This document shows positions 1 through 5,214 of a stretch of DNA of 6,203 nt, in pieces. Every line of letters begins with the position of its first letter. Position 1 is the stretch's first letter. The stretch comes from Sphaerochaeta sp. (GTDB lineage Bacteria > Spirochaetota > Spirochaetia > Sphaerochaetales > Sphaerochaetaceae), in NCBI GenBank assembly GCA_003456855.1, contig DMOO01000157.1:1-6203 (forward strand). The letters run 5' to 3'. The notes under the pieces are model-generated. The model saw nothing but the letters and a program-made list of their open reading frames with translations. It had not been told where the DNA came from and did not search any database. Made by a program: the position numbers and the translations under genes.

Positions 1-1001
1 CCTGTACGGTTGGCTCCATAGAACTGGAACATGCCTCTTGCCCTTCCATCGCTGCACACTGCGTTCTCCATGGCCTGGTATTTCTTGACACTGGATTTTG
101 CAAGCTGCTGACGGAGCCTCAACACCTTCTGAAGCTCAGGTGTTGCTGTTGTTATCAGCTGGGCTACTACCTTCTTTCCTAGGCTCTCTGTCTCAAGTCC
201 ATTATCAGAAAGCCACTGCCTCATCTGCTGCACACTGTTGGGGTTCTCAAGCTCAGTAAGGCGCTTCATGCTGTCCATGAGCTCAGTCCTGGATATACCG
301 TCCAGTGCTATCGCCTCTTTGACGAGTTCAAGGTCGACCCTCACCCCTCGGTCGTTTATCTCCTGGTCTATGTGATACTCATCCCACACGGAATCAGGAA
401 CCGGGAACCTGCAGAGTCTCTGCTGTATCCCCATCTCGGTCTCGACATCACGGAGGTTATAGCGTTTGAAGAGTTTCCATTTGTCCGGAGCATTTGAAGG
501 TAGGTTCCTTGTTCTTCTACCATTGGATTTGGTCGGTGTACATGGCTGGCAGAAGTATCTGATGAGATCCTTGCCTTCCGAGAGCTTCTGTTTCTCAAGT
601 CCCAGGACACTGCCTACTCCCTCAAGGGAGAGAGGAAGGCCAAGTGTTGCTGACCATATCATCGAGCACTTCCAACCCAAGGGATCAAGATACCTGGCAC
701 CAGGTTCATCTCTTCTGATGGTCCTTCCAAGACGCCCGAGATAGCTTGACAGGCACACTCTCTCGAAGGTCGCATTGAACGCCCACTTCGTCACCGAGTC
801 ATCTGACAGAGCATCAAGAACCTCATCAGGGATTGTCTCTCCTGAGGCAAGATCAACTACAACCACCGGTCCTGAGTCTATGCTGTAACCGAACAGCAGT
901 ATCTCGAAGGAATTAGACTCGGCATACCTGTACACTCCGCACTTTCCAAGGTTCTCCTCCGAATAGGTCTCAATATCTATCTCCAACGTCTTCACTGGCA
1001 T
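1..1001 (-). CDS. Family A phage DNA polymerase, N-terminal half (partial, runs off left edge)
   Basis: Replicative polymerase of the phage, acting in the cytoplasm at its replication fork. The 333 visible residues cover the 3'-5' proofreading exonuclease and the start of the polymerase domain. Exo I is LEIDIETYS (D9, E11), Exo II is FNATFER (N76-R81) and Exo III is YNVRDVETE (Y181, D185). At 325-333 the sequence MFQFYGANRT is the usual entry to the family A palm of phage enzymes. Full-length relatives are roughly 640-660 residues, so about half lies beyond the left edge. The start is not certain. The ATG at 1001 has AGGAG only two bases upstream, while a GTG two codons inside (995) sits eight bases from the same Shine-Dalgarno, a more normal spacing; the proteins differ by two residues. 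It follows a small membrane protein gene by 66 bases and is the last visible gene of the leftward replication operon. The family call is firm; the start is open. Confidence 0.95.
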   Translation of the reverse strand, partial: MPVKTLEIDIETYSEENLGKCGVYRYAESNSFEILLFGYSIDSGPVVVVDLASGETIPDEVLDALSDDSVTKWAFNATFERVCLSSYLGRLGRTIRRDEPGARYLDPLGWKCSMIWSATLGLPLSLEGVGSVLGLEKQKLSEGKDLIRYFCQPCTPTKSNGRRTRNLPSNAPDKWKLFKRYNLRDVETEMGIQQRLCRFPVPDSVWDEYHIDQEINDRGVRVDLELVKEAIALDGISRTELMDSMKRLTELENPNSVQQMRQWLSDNGLETESLGKKVVAQLITTATPELQKVLRLRQQLAKSSVKKYQAMENAVCSDGRARGMFQFYGANRT

Positions 1002-1067
1002 ATCTCCTCAATAGATGACCGGCGGCAGATGACCCACCACCGGTCTGTTGTGCTCGAAGCGAAACCA

Positions 1068-1205
1068 TCAACAATCCTTGCCGGACTTCTTGTTCCTCGC
1101 TTCCCTGATATCCTCCACAAGCATCTGGATTCCCCAGCATATGAACACAAGGTTCGTAAGGCAAAGCGATCCCAGAAGGATGTTTGTAAGAACTGTAGAC
1201 ACCAT
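1068..1205 (-). CDS. Small single-pass membrane protein, 45 residues
   Basis: Not a family I recognise. The 45-residue product has a hydrophobic stretch at about residues 4-27 (VLTNILLGSLCLTNLVFICW and neighbours), followed by a charged C-terminus (EDIREARNKKSGKDC). This predicts one membrane span with a short polar tail. I chose the start at 1205 because a near-perfect Shine-Dalgarno, AAGGAGGTG at 1217-1209, lies five bases upstream of that ATG when measured from GGAGG. A longer reading from 1265 would overlap the end of the DUF2815 gene and has no such site. The Shine-Dalgarno overlaps the TAA stop of the DUF2815 gene, leaving a 10-base gap, so the two genes are probably co-transcribed and perhaps translationally coupled. 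The strong translation signal is the main reason to believe it. Its role is unknown. Confidence 0.65.
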   Translation of the reverse strand: MVSTVLTNILLGSLCLTNLVFICWGIQMLVEDIREARNKKSGKDC

Positions 1206-1215
1206 AGACACCTCC

Positions 1216-1794
1216 TTAGCTGAGGAAGTCGTCATCAGGCTCTGTTGAGAAGTCTGACTCGGCACTCGCCTTGCCTCCGAGAGGTTCTCCTGGGCGCAGG
1301 AGCTGGAGGTTGTTCAGTCCACATGCGATTCCTCTGTTGCCGTTTGAGTTGAAGGCATAGAGGCTGATTGAGGCTCTGCCGTAGACACCTGAGTAGACCT
1401 CAGAGCGTGTGAGGACAGGGTTAAGATTGGCATCAACGATTCCCGGAGCTGTGGCCGAGTTGGCGTTGATGAAGTAGCATCCAGCATAGGCAGGATCATC
1501 TGGTCTCTCGACATCGCCATCCCTGTGAGGGGTCTTGATGGAGGAAAGAGGTGGTACGCTGCGGCTGTGGCCCTTGAGCTTTGACTCGCCCTCGGCATAT
1601 GCTGCCTCGATGGCCGCATTGATCTTGGCTACAGTCTTTGTGTCACTCTTGGGGATGATCAGACTGACGCTGTACTTGGGTGCGCTGCCGTTGATTGACT
1701 TTGGCTCCCAGACATTTGCGAAACTCCAGCGGGTATTCTCGCCGGTGATGACCTTCAACGGGTTCTTGACAGATGTGTTTACATTCTTTGTCAT
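1216..1794 (-). CDS. DUF2815 family protein, probable phage ssDNA-binding protein
   Basis: This 192-residue protein matches the DUF2815 phage family in its N-terminal region: NPLKVITGENTRWSFANVWEP, then KYSVSLIIPKSD. The family is thought to be an OB-fold, T7 gp2.5-like single-stranded DNA-binding protein; that function is family knowledge, not visible here. It would coat ssDNA during phage replication or recombination. The last residues (about 180-192, STEPDDDFLS) form an acidic tail with a terminal aromatic, as in many SSB-type proteins that recruit partners through the C-terminus. I place the start at 1794 (MTKNVNTS), because AAGGAG lies nine bases upstream within the end of the DUF2800 gene. 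A start at 1836 would add 14 residues overlapping that gene without a comparable site. The gap to the DUF2800 stop is four bases, so the two are almost certainly co-transcribed. Confidence 0.88.
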   Translation of the reverse strand: MTKNVNTSVKNPLKVITGENTRWSFANVWEPKSINGSAPKYSVSLIIPKSDTKTVAKINAAIEAAYAEGESKLKGHSRSVPPLSSIKTPHRDGDVERPDDPAYAGCYFINANSATAPGIVDANLNPVLTRSEVYSGVYGRASISLYAFNSNGNRGIACGLNNLQLLRPGEPLGGKASAESDFSTEPDDDFLS

Positions 1795-1798
1795 GCTT

Positions 1799-2932
1799 TC
1801 AATCTCCTTGATTTTCACTGAAATCAGTTCTTGCATTGTTCACTGCCGGGCGCTTATCGCTCTCCGGCACCAGAGTCGGCTTCCCCTGAGGCTTCTCAAG
1901 AAGACCAGAGAGGACACTTTCGAACTTGGCCTTGCCCATCCTCTTCTGCATGGCTGTTATACCCAGCAGCTTCTGTTCGAATGGGTCAAAACCTGCTTCC
2001 TTGACTGCGGAAGCTACAGCTTCTTCGTTCGTGTATTTCCTGATCGACTTGCCTTCGACAAGCTTCCAGCCCTTCCACTCCTTACCTGCTATGGCCTGCT
2101 GCAGTGCATACTCCCTGATATCGGAGGCCCAGCTTTCCAGTTCATCAAGCTTAGAGAGGATCTCAACGACATCCTCATCTGTAAGAAGTGGCGGCAACTT
2201 GAACTCGTGTTTGGCAAGATCCATGTTCGCCTCGGCTCTGGCCCTGCACACATGCTTGGCCTTGCAGAAGGCACACCACTGTCCACAGAGGAATGTGCCC
2301 TCTCCTGCAAAGGCAAGGTCGGCGGCAGGCTTGAGAACCTCATCCGCCCAGTTCATCAGCTCTTCCTTGGAGAGTGATGCCTGGCTGATGTTGTCCCTGC
2401 GTGGCTGGAAGATTGTCATCTGGACCTCTTCTATGTCATAGATGCCATCGAATAGTTCCAGGGCTCCTAGGGCATAGCACTGCATCTGAGGATTGCCCTC
2501 CGCATCGACCAGGACGCCAAGGCCATACTTGAAGTCGATGATCTGGAGTACCTTGTCGGCAACGATGATGCAGTCACCGGTACCGAACCCCTCCTCGACC
2601 CAACGGGAGAAGTCGACTCTCTGCTCTATGAGAACAGTTGGATCCTTGCAGTTCCTCCTGGCCTCCTCCACCCTCTCAAGGACGTAGGATGCATAGACTG
2701 ATGAGCACTCCTCCATCTCCTGGTCAAGCCACTCAAGTGAAGGTCTTGGATCTTCTGCTTCAATTCCAAGGGCGACCTTCAGCTTGTACTCGCAAAGTGC
2801 ATGGGCGTCAGTTCCCTGGGCGGCATAGTCGCTGTCCCTGTCCTCGCAGGTCTCTGAGAGCCTGGCAGATGGTGGACAGTGTATCCAGCGCTCCGATGAA
2901 GAGGCTGAAAGGAGTGCATGACTAGTCGGCAT
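1799..2932 (-). CDS. DUF2800 family protein, Cas4/AddB-like PD-(D/E)XK nuclease with Fe-S cysteines
   Basis: This 377-residue phage protein matches the DUF2800 family. The nuclease core is visible: E103 (LIEQRVDF), D120 in GFGTGD, the D133-x-K135 pair in IIDFKYG, then Q149/Y153 in QMQCYALGAL (the QxxxY element). Four cysteines have the Cas4/AddB [4Fe-4S] arrangement: a single N-terminal C19 (RWIHCPPSARL) and a C-terminal C220-x2-C223-x5-C229. It is expected to process DNA ends, probably with the neighbouring ssDNA-binding protein in replication or recombination, but its exact substrate is not established. The ATG at 2932 overlaps the 3' end of the preceding gene by 11 bases. GGAGGG lies eight bases upstream of the ATG, inside that gene, so translation may be coupled. 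Length and motifs look intact. Confidence 0.9.
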   Translation of the reverse strand: MPTSHALLSASSSERWIHCPPSARLSETCEDRDSDYAAQGTDAHALCEYKLKVALGIEAEDPRPSLEWLDQEMEECSSVYASYVLERVEEARRNCKDPTVLIEQRVDFSRWVEEGFGTGDCIIVADKVLQIIDFKYGLGVLVDAEGNPQMQCYALGALELFDGIYDIEEVQMTIFQPRRDNISQASLSKEELMNWADEVLKPAADLAFAGEGTFLCGQWCAFCKAKHVCRARAEANMDLAKHEFKLPPLLTDEDVVEILSKLDELESWASDIREYALQQAIAGKEWKGWKLVEGKSIRKYTNEEAVASAVKEAGFDPFEQKLLGITAMQKRMGKAKFESVLSGLLEKPQGKPTLVPESDKRPAVNNARTDFSENQGD

Positions 2933-3218
2933 TCCCTATTCCCTCCACATCATTGAGCAGAGCCTTGTAGTGCTCCGGCTTTACCGCTGAGAGCTTGTCT
3001 GCTCCATACTTCTGTAGCAGTTCCCTGATCTGGGCAGTGAATCCATTGCGGGACTTCTCCGCCAGGACAGCCCTCACATCCTCAAGCTTCAGAACCGGCT
3101 CTTCCTTCTTTGGCTGCTCCTGGAGCAGAGCCTCAAGACGTCCTACTGCATCAACAAGGGCATCTGCGCTGTGATGGATTTCTTCCAGGGTTCTGATGAC
3201 TTCCAATGTTTTTCCCAT
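2922..3218 (-). CDS. Small helical phage protein, often annotated 'rRNA biogenesis protein rrp5'
   Basis: The 98-residue product is mostly helical. A leucine-rich amphipathic segment (about residues 3-34, LEVIRTLEEI...VGRLEALLQE) is followed by a Lys/Glu linker (PKKEEPVLK) and a C-terminal module, LEDVRAVLAEKSRNGF then IRELLQKYGADKLS. I recognise this C-terminal pattern from small phage proteins upstream of DUF2800, which databases commonly label as putative 'rRNA biogenesis protein rrp5'. That label is probably spurious. The true role is unknown; a replication or recombination accessory factor is plausible from position. I start it at 3218 (MGKTLEV), because GGAGGTG sits a normal distance upstream. 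The in-frame ATG at 3233 would place that site inside the coding region and has no site of its own. The 3' end overlaps the DUF2800 gene by 11 bases. Confidence 0.82.
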   Translation of the reverse strand: MGKTLEVIRTLEEIHHSADALVDAVGRLEALLQEQPKKEEPVLKLEDVRAVLAEKSRNGFTAQIRELLQKYGADKLSAVKPEHYKALLNDVEGIGNAD

Positions 3219-3354
3219 CTTTGCCACCTCCATGTGTTCTCTCGTTTGCCATGATTCTCAAAGCGATGATTGCCGATATACGGCTTATCGCTATCAGCAC
3301 CTCTACAAGCTCAAGCTCGGCAGGTGCCCTGTTACGTGGTTGTGATCTGTTCAT
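3151..3354 (-). CDS. Possible small protein with a hydrophobic helix, 67 residues, overlapping the next gene
   Basis: Not recognised. The predicted 67-residue product has a hydrophilic N-terminus (MNRSQPRNRAPAE), a hydrophobic helix at about residues 16-35 (LVEVLIAISRISAIIALRIM, with two arginines that make a full membrane span uncertain), and a Gly/Lys/Arg-rich tail. The start at 3354 has AAAGGAG six bases upstream; an alternative ATG at 3381 has GGGAGG about 11 bases away. The last 68 bases overlap the following gene, whose ribosome binding site is encoded within the HGGGKDG segment here. That overlap is long, and the tail past the helix looks unselected (HQNPGRNPSQRRCPC), so the annotation rests on the good ribosome binding site and position. 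It could instead be an untranslated leader. Confidence 0.42.
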   Translation of the reverse strand: MNRSQPRNRAPAELELVEVLIAISRISAIIALRIMANERTHGGGKDGKNIGSHQNPGRNPSQRRCPC

Positions 3355-3461
3355 CACCATCTCCTTTGAAGGGCCGTTCATCTGCCCTACATCCTCCCAA
3401 TGGACAGGAACGGACAGATTGACGAAAAATAGATGAAGCTTTTTCTCCTGCGCTGATTCTT

Positions 3462-3971
3462 CTAGAATGGGAAGACGTCACCGAACTCATCACTGAAGGT
3501 GTTCTTGGCCTTGTCGATGCGAGATCTGAAGGTTGTTCTCTTGACTGAGAGAATCTCGGCGATCTCCTCGTCCTTCTTGCCCTGAACACGGAGCTTTCCA
3601 ATGTCAATGGCTTCAGGCATGACCTCTCCAAGGCGGTCGAGGAGCTTTGCAAGCAACTCCTGTTCGGCCATAATGTCCTGGTGGTCCTTGTCGTGGCTTG
3701 CGATTGTGTCGATGATTCTGGTATTGCTGTCCGGCAGATAATCGAAGATTGACTGGCTTGGCAACTCAAACTCACACCCCTGGCAGCATTCATCACAAAG
3801 CCAGAATTTCTTTTTCGGGCAATCGCACCTGCCTGCCCTCTGCTGCTTCTTTCTGTAGGAGCCGATCTCACGCATATACTTGACGTACGCCTCCTTGGTC
3901 ACTTCGAACATGATCTTGGTTGTCTTGTCGAAGATCTGATAAACATTTCCTGCGTTTTCTTTCTTTTTCAA
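3462..3971 (-). CDS. Sigma-70 region-4-like phage regulator with an N-terminal cysteine cluster
   Basis: This 169-residue protein has a C-terminal helix-turn-helix at about 122-157 (IDIGKLRVQGKKDEEIAEIL, then SVKRTTFRSRIDKAK). It resembles sigma-70 region 4 and the phage late-transcription regulators related to it. The acidic and hydrophobic helices at 100-121 lead into it. No region 2 is visible, so it is not a complete sigma factor. At residues 49-66 six cysteines are grouped as C-x-C, then C-x2-CC-x2-C in RCDCPKKKFWLCDECCQGCE, a likely metal-binding knuckle. I have seen this combination in clostridial-type phage sigma-like proteins. The start is TTG at 3971, with GGAGG six bases upstream; no ATG is better placed. 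It heads the leftward block, so it may activate the replication module or another phage operon. It ends 107 bases before the next start. The HTH call is firm; its targets are inference. Confidence 0.8.
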   Translation of the reverse strand: MKKKENAGNVYQIFDKTTKIMFEVTKEAYVKYMREIGSYRKKQQRAGRCDCPKKKFWLCDECCQGCEFELPSQSIFDYLPDSNTRIIDTIASHDKDHQDIMAEQELLAKLLDRLGEVMPEAIDIGKLRVQGKKDEEIAEILSVKRTTFRSRIDKAKNTFSDEFGDVFPF

Positions 3972-4075
3972 AGATTGCCTCCGGTTTGCACTGCACAGCT
4001 GAATAGCGATGTGCTAAACTTGAAATCCGAGGGTCTTTCAGCATTGAGCTGAGAAATCCAAGGACTTTGGAGGCC

Positions 4076-4118
4076 AAAAAAATGGCCCCAGAAGCTCTTT
4101 CCAGAGCCTCTGAAGCCA
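4076..4118 (-). terminator. Intrinsic terminator, active leftward only
   Basis: Read on the minus strand, a long hairpin is followed directly by seven T residues (complement of A4076-4082). The main stem pairs 4089-4098 with 4103-4112 (ten pairs, one A-C mismatch at 4093/4108). It is closed by a tetraloop that reads GGAA on the minus strand. A 2x2 internal loop separates it from a lower stem, TGGC 4083-4086 with GCCA 4115-4118. On the plus strand no U-tract follows the hairpin, so it should not stop rightward transcription. It would block transcripts coming from the right before they enter the phage sigma-like gene. No minus-strand gene is visible immediately upstream, so it may insulate the cassette or be left over from a displaced gene. 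Confidence 0.72.
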
Positions 4119-4193
4119 GTGAAATATTGATTGAGTTTAATTCAATTTAGTTGAATCAGTTTATTCAGTTTATTGAGTTGAACGATTTTATAT
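4119..4193 (+). promoter_or_regulatory. AT-rich leader and probable promoter/operator region of the rightward cassette
   Basis: A strongly AT-rich stretch lies between the terminator and the first rightward gene. It contains an inverted repeat, ATTCAA-5-TTGAAT (4140-4156), a tandem 9-base repeat, CAGTTTATT twice (4157-4174), and five TTGA tetranucleotides (4127, 4131, 4151, 4173, 4178). I cannot pick a -35/-10 pair with good spacing; a weak option is TTTAGT (4146) with TTTATT (4169), 17 bases apart. The position and base composition suggest the cassette promoter, and the repeats suggest a repressor site. Both are inference. Confidence 0.4.
4157..4174 (+). repeat. Tandem 9-base direct repeat
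   Basis: Two perfect adjacent copies of CAGTTTATT lie 35 bases before the start of the first rightward gene. They could be half-sites of a regulator or simple AT-rich slippage; nothing else in the window carries the same unit. Confidence 0.5.
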
Positions 4194-4208
4194 GGAGGAA
4201 TGCGACCC

Positions 4209-5102
4209 ATGACTAGACTCAGGGGAAACACTTTCATCCTGCTTCTTCAGAGAGCAGGAAATGACACATTTAGGAATCCACAAGAATATGGCGAAAGTAA
4301 AAGCGGCATTACACGGCCAAATCTTCTAAAAGATTTGATTCGCATGTCCAGAACTGAATATGAGCCCAATAAAGAGGAGTCTCTGGCCCAATATTATTCA
4401 AAGTATTTGAAAGGTGACTACCCAAAGCATTCTTCAATTCTCCCCTTTAATAATCCTTCCTTTCAACATGGGCTTGATGAGAGAATAAAAAACGACTACA
4501 GTTCCGTTCTTGTTCAAATGGAAGTTTTCTGCAGAGATTATCTTTATCAGGATGACTATTCATTGAAACTACTTGTTGCAGGTATTGTTGATGCTGCCAT
4601 GGAAGACGAAACTTTTGATGGTGACTTTGATACAGGATATAGATCAGTAAGGAAAGAAGAGCTTGATAACGAGACAAACTTTATTTTACAGCCTTTTCTT
4701 GCTTCAGTCTGGAACATTATACTCTTGAACTACCCTGATGCCTCACAAGCTAATGAGACTTACTTGGAATGGACAGAGCCCACCGGTGATAACAGCCCAA
4801 GGAGAGAAACCACTAACATCGGAGAAGAGAGAGCAAAAAAAATAACCGTATCAACCAAACTGCCTGAAAAGCTGTTGGTCAATACAGTTACTGAAGAATT
4901 TTCAAATGAGGAAGTTGTAGAAGCTGAAGAAGTAGATTCTGATGACGCAAACTCACCAAGGATCAATGAATACGAGGTAGATACAAAGGACCCTATAACA
5001 CAACAAAAGATGGTTGCTCAGTTTCATGTCGAAGCAAAAGACAATGGAATAGCTGTTGGACAGCTTTTTGGTGATTTGGTGATAGGTAATCGGGATAAAT
5101 AG
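4209..5102 (+). CDS. Unknown protein of AAA_13 ATPase cassette, component 1 (C-terminal glycine motif)
   Basis: I do not recognise a family for this 297-residue protein. Residues 1-45 are basic and not a signal peptide. About 46-185 look like a helical globular domain (SKYLKGDYPKHSSILPF, DYSSVLVQMEVFCRDYLYQD, FILQPFLASVWNIILLNYPD). About 186-222 are polar linker; 228-247 are highly acidic (TEEFSNEEVVEAEEVDSDDA). The last 26 residues carry FHVEAKDNGIAVGQLFGDLV, whose VEAxxNGxAxGxxxGxxxI core recurs near the N-terminus of the next protein. I start it at 4209: GGAGGA at 4194-4199 is nine bases from that ATG but touches the ATG at 4200. It is the first rightward gene after the divergent gap, is AT-richer than the phage genes, and precedes two further cassette genes. 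It could be the effector or the regulator of the putative defence system; I see no catalytic motif. Confidence 0.8.
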   Translation: MTRLRGNTFILLLQRAGNDTFRNPQEYGESKSGITRPNLLKDLIRMSRTEYEPNKEESLAQYYSKYLKGDYPKHSSILPFNNPSFQHGLDERIKNDYSSVLVQMEVFCRDYLYQDDYSLKLLVAGIVDAAMEDETFDGDFDTGYRSVRKEELDNETNFILQPFLASVWNIILLNYPDASQANETYLEWTEPTGDNSPRRETTNIGEERAKKITVSTKLPEKLLVNTVTEEFSNEEVVEAEEVDSDDANSPRINEYEVDTKDPITQQKMVAQFHVEAKDNGIAVGQLFGDLVIGNRDK

Positions 5103-5143
5103 CACCCATAGCAATAATATCTACTTCCAAATAATACCGAAAC

Positions 5144-5172
5144 TTGTCGACAGGTATGAAGTGTTGTATCTT
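5144..5172 (+). promoter_or_regulatory. Weak candidate internal promoter between components 1 and 2
   Basis: In the 112-base gap before component 2, TTGTCG (5144-5149) and TATCTT (5167-5172) are 17 bases apart, each matching four of six sigma-70 consensus positions. An 8-base palindrome, TGTCGACA (5145-5152), overlaps the -35. The gap is long for a tight operon, which is why I looked for a promoter here, but the boxes are poor and this could be chance. No terminator is visible in the gap. Confidence 0.22.
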
Positions 5173-5200
5173 TTCACATAATGTAATTAGTAAATTTTGG

Positions 5201-5211
5201 GGAGATAATCA
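5201..5211 (+). promoter_or_regulatory. Ribosome binding site of component 2, shared 11-mer copy 1
   Basis: GGAGATAATCA lies three bases before the ATG at 5215, with the GGAG core ten bases from the start codon. GG at 5199-5200 extends the Shine-Dalgarno upstream. The identical 11-mer precedes component 3. Confidence 0.7.
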
Positions 5212-5214
5212 TAT

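Noticed and set aside
368..744. Minus- and plus-strand frames within the polymerase gene
   Set aside because: They overlap the exonuclease domain, whose three Exo motifs are intact in the chosen frame.
1017..1045. GACCGG/CCGGTC inverted repeat between the membrane protein and polymerase genes
   Set aside because: Six pairs around a 17-base loop with no U-tract; not a credible terminator or attenuator.
1535..2377. 280-codon open frame on the plus strand
   Set aside because: It lies antisense to the DUF2815 and DUF2800 genes, which have clear family motifs and good ribosome binding sites. Its product is low-complexity and Leu/Phe-rich with no recognisable domain.
3402..3417. GGACAG direct repeat, ten bases apart, upstream of the small hydrophobic gene
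   Set aside because: Only two six-base copies, as expected by chance, and no promoter could be recognised around them.
3332..3871. 179-codon minus-strand open frame overlapping the sigma-like gene
   Set aside because: Out-of-frame shadow of 3462-3971, rich in Arg and Ser, with no supporting ribosome binding site.
4038..4052. Inverted repeat TCAGC-5-GCTGA in the divergent gap
   Set aside because: The five-pair stem with a five-base loop and no T-tract is too weak to call a terminator. It could be an operator for the sigma-like gene, but nothing supports that.
3868..4077. 69-codon minus-strand frame across the divergent gap into the sigma-like gene
   Set aside because: It would begin with a TTG at the edge of the terminator T-tract with no Shine-Dalgarno, and then overlaps the recognised regulator out of frame.
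4447..4966. Two minus-strand frames (4447-4677 and 4760-4966) antisense to component 1
   Set aside because: Low-complexity shadows of the rightward gene. They would have explained the leftward terminator, but neither has a ribosome binding site or plausible domain.
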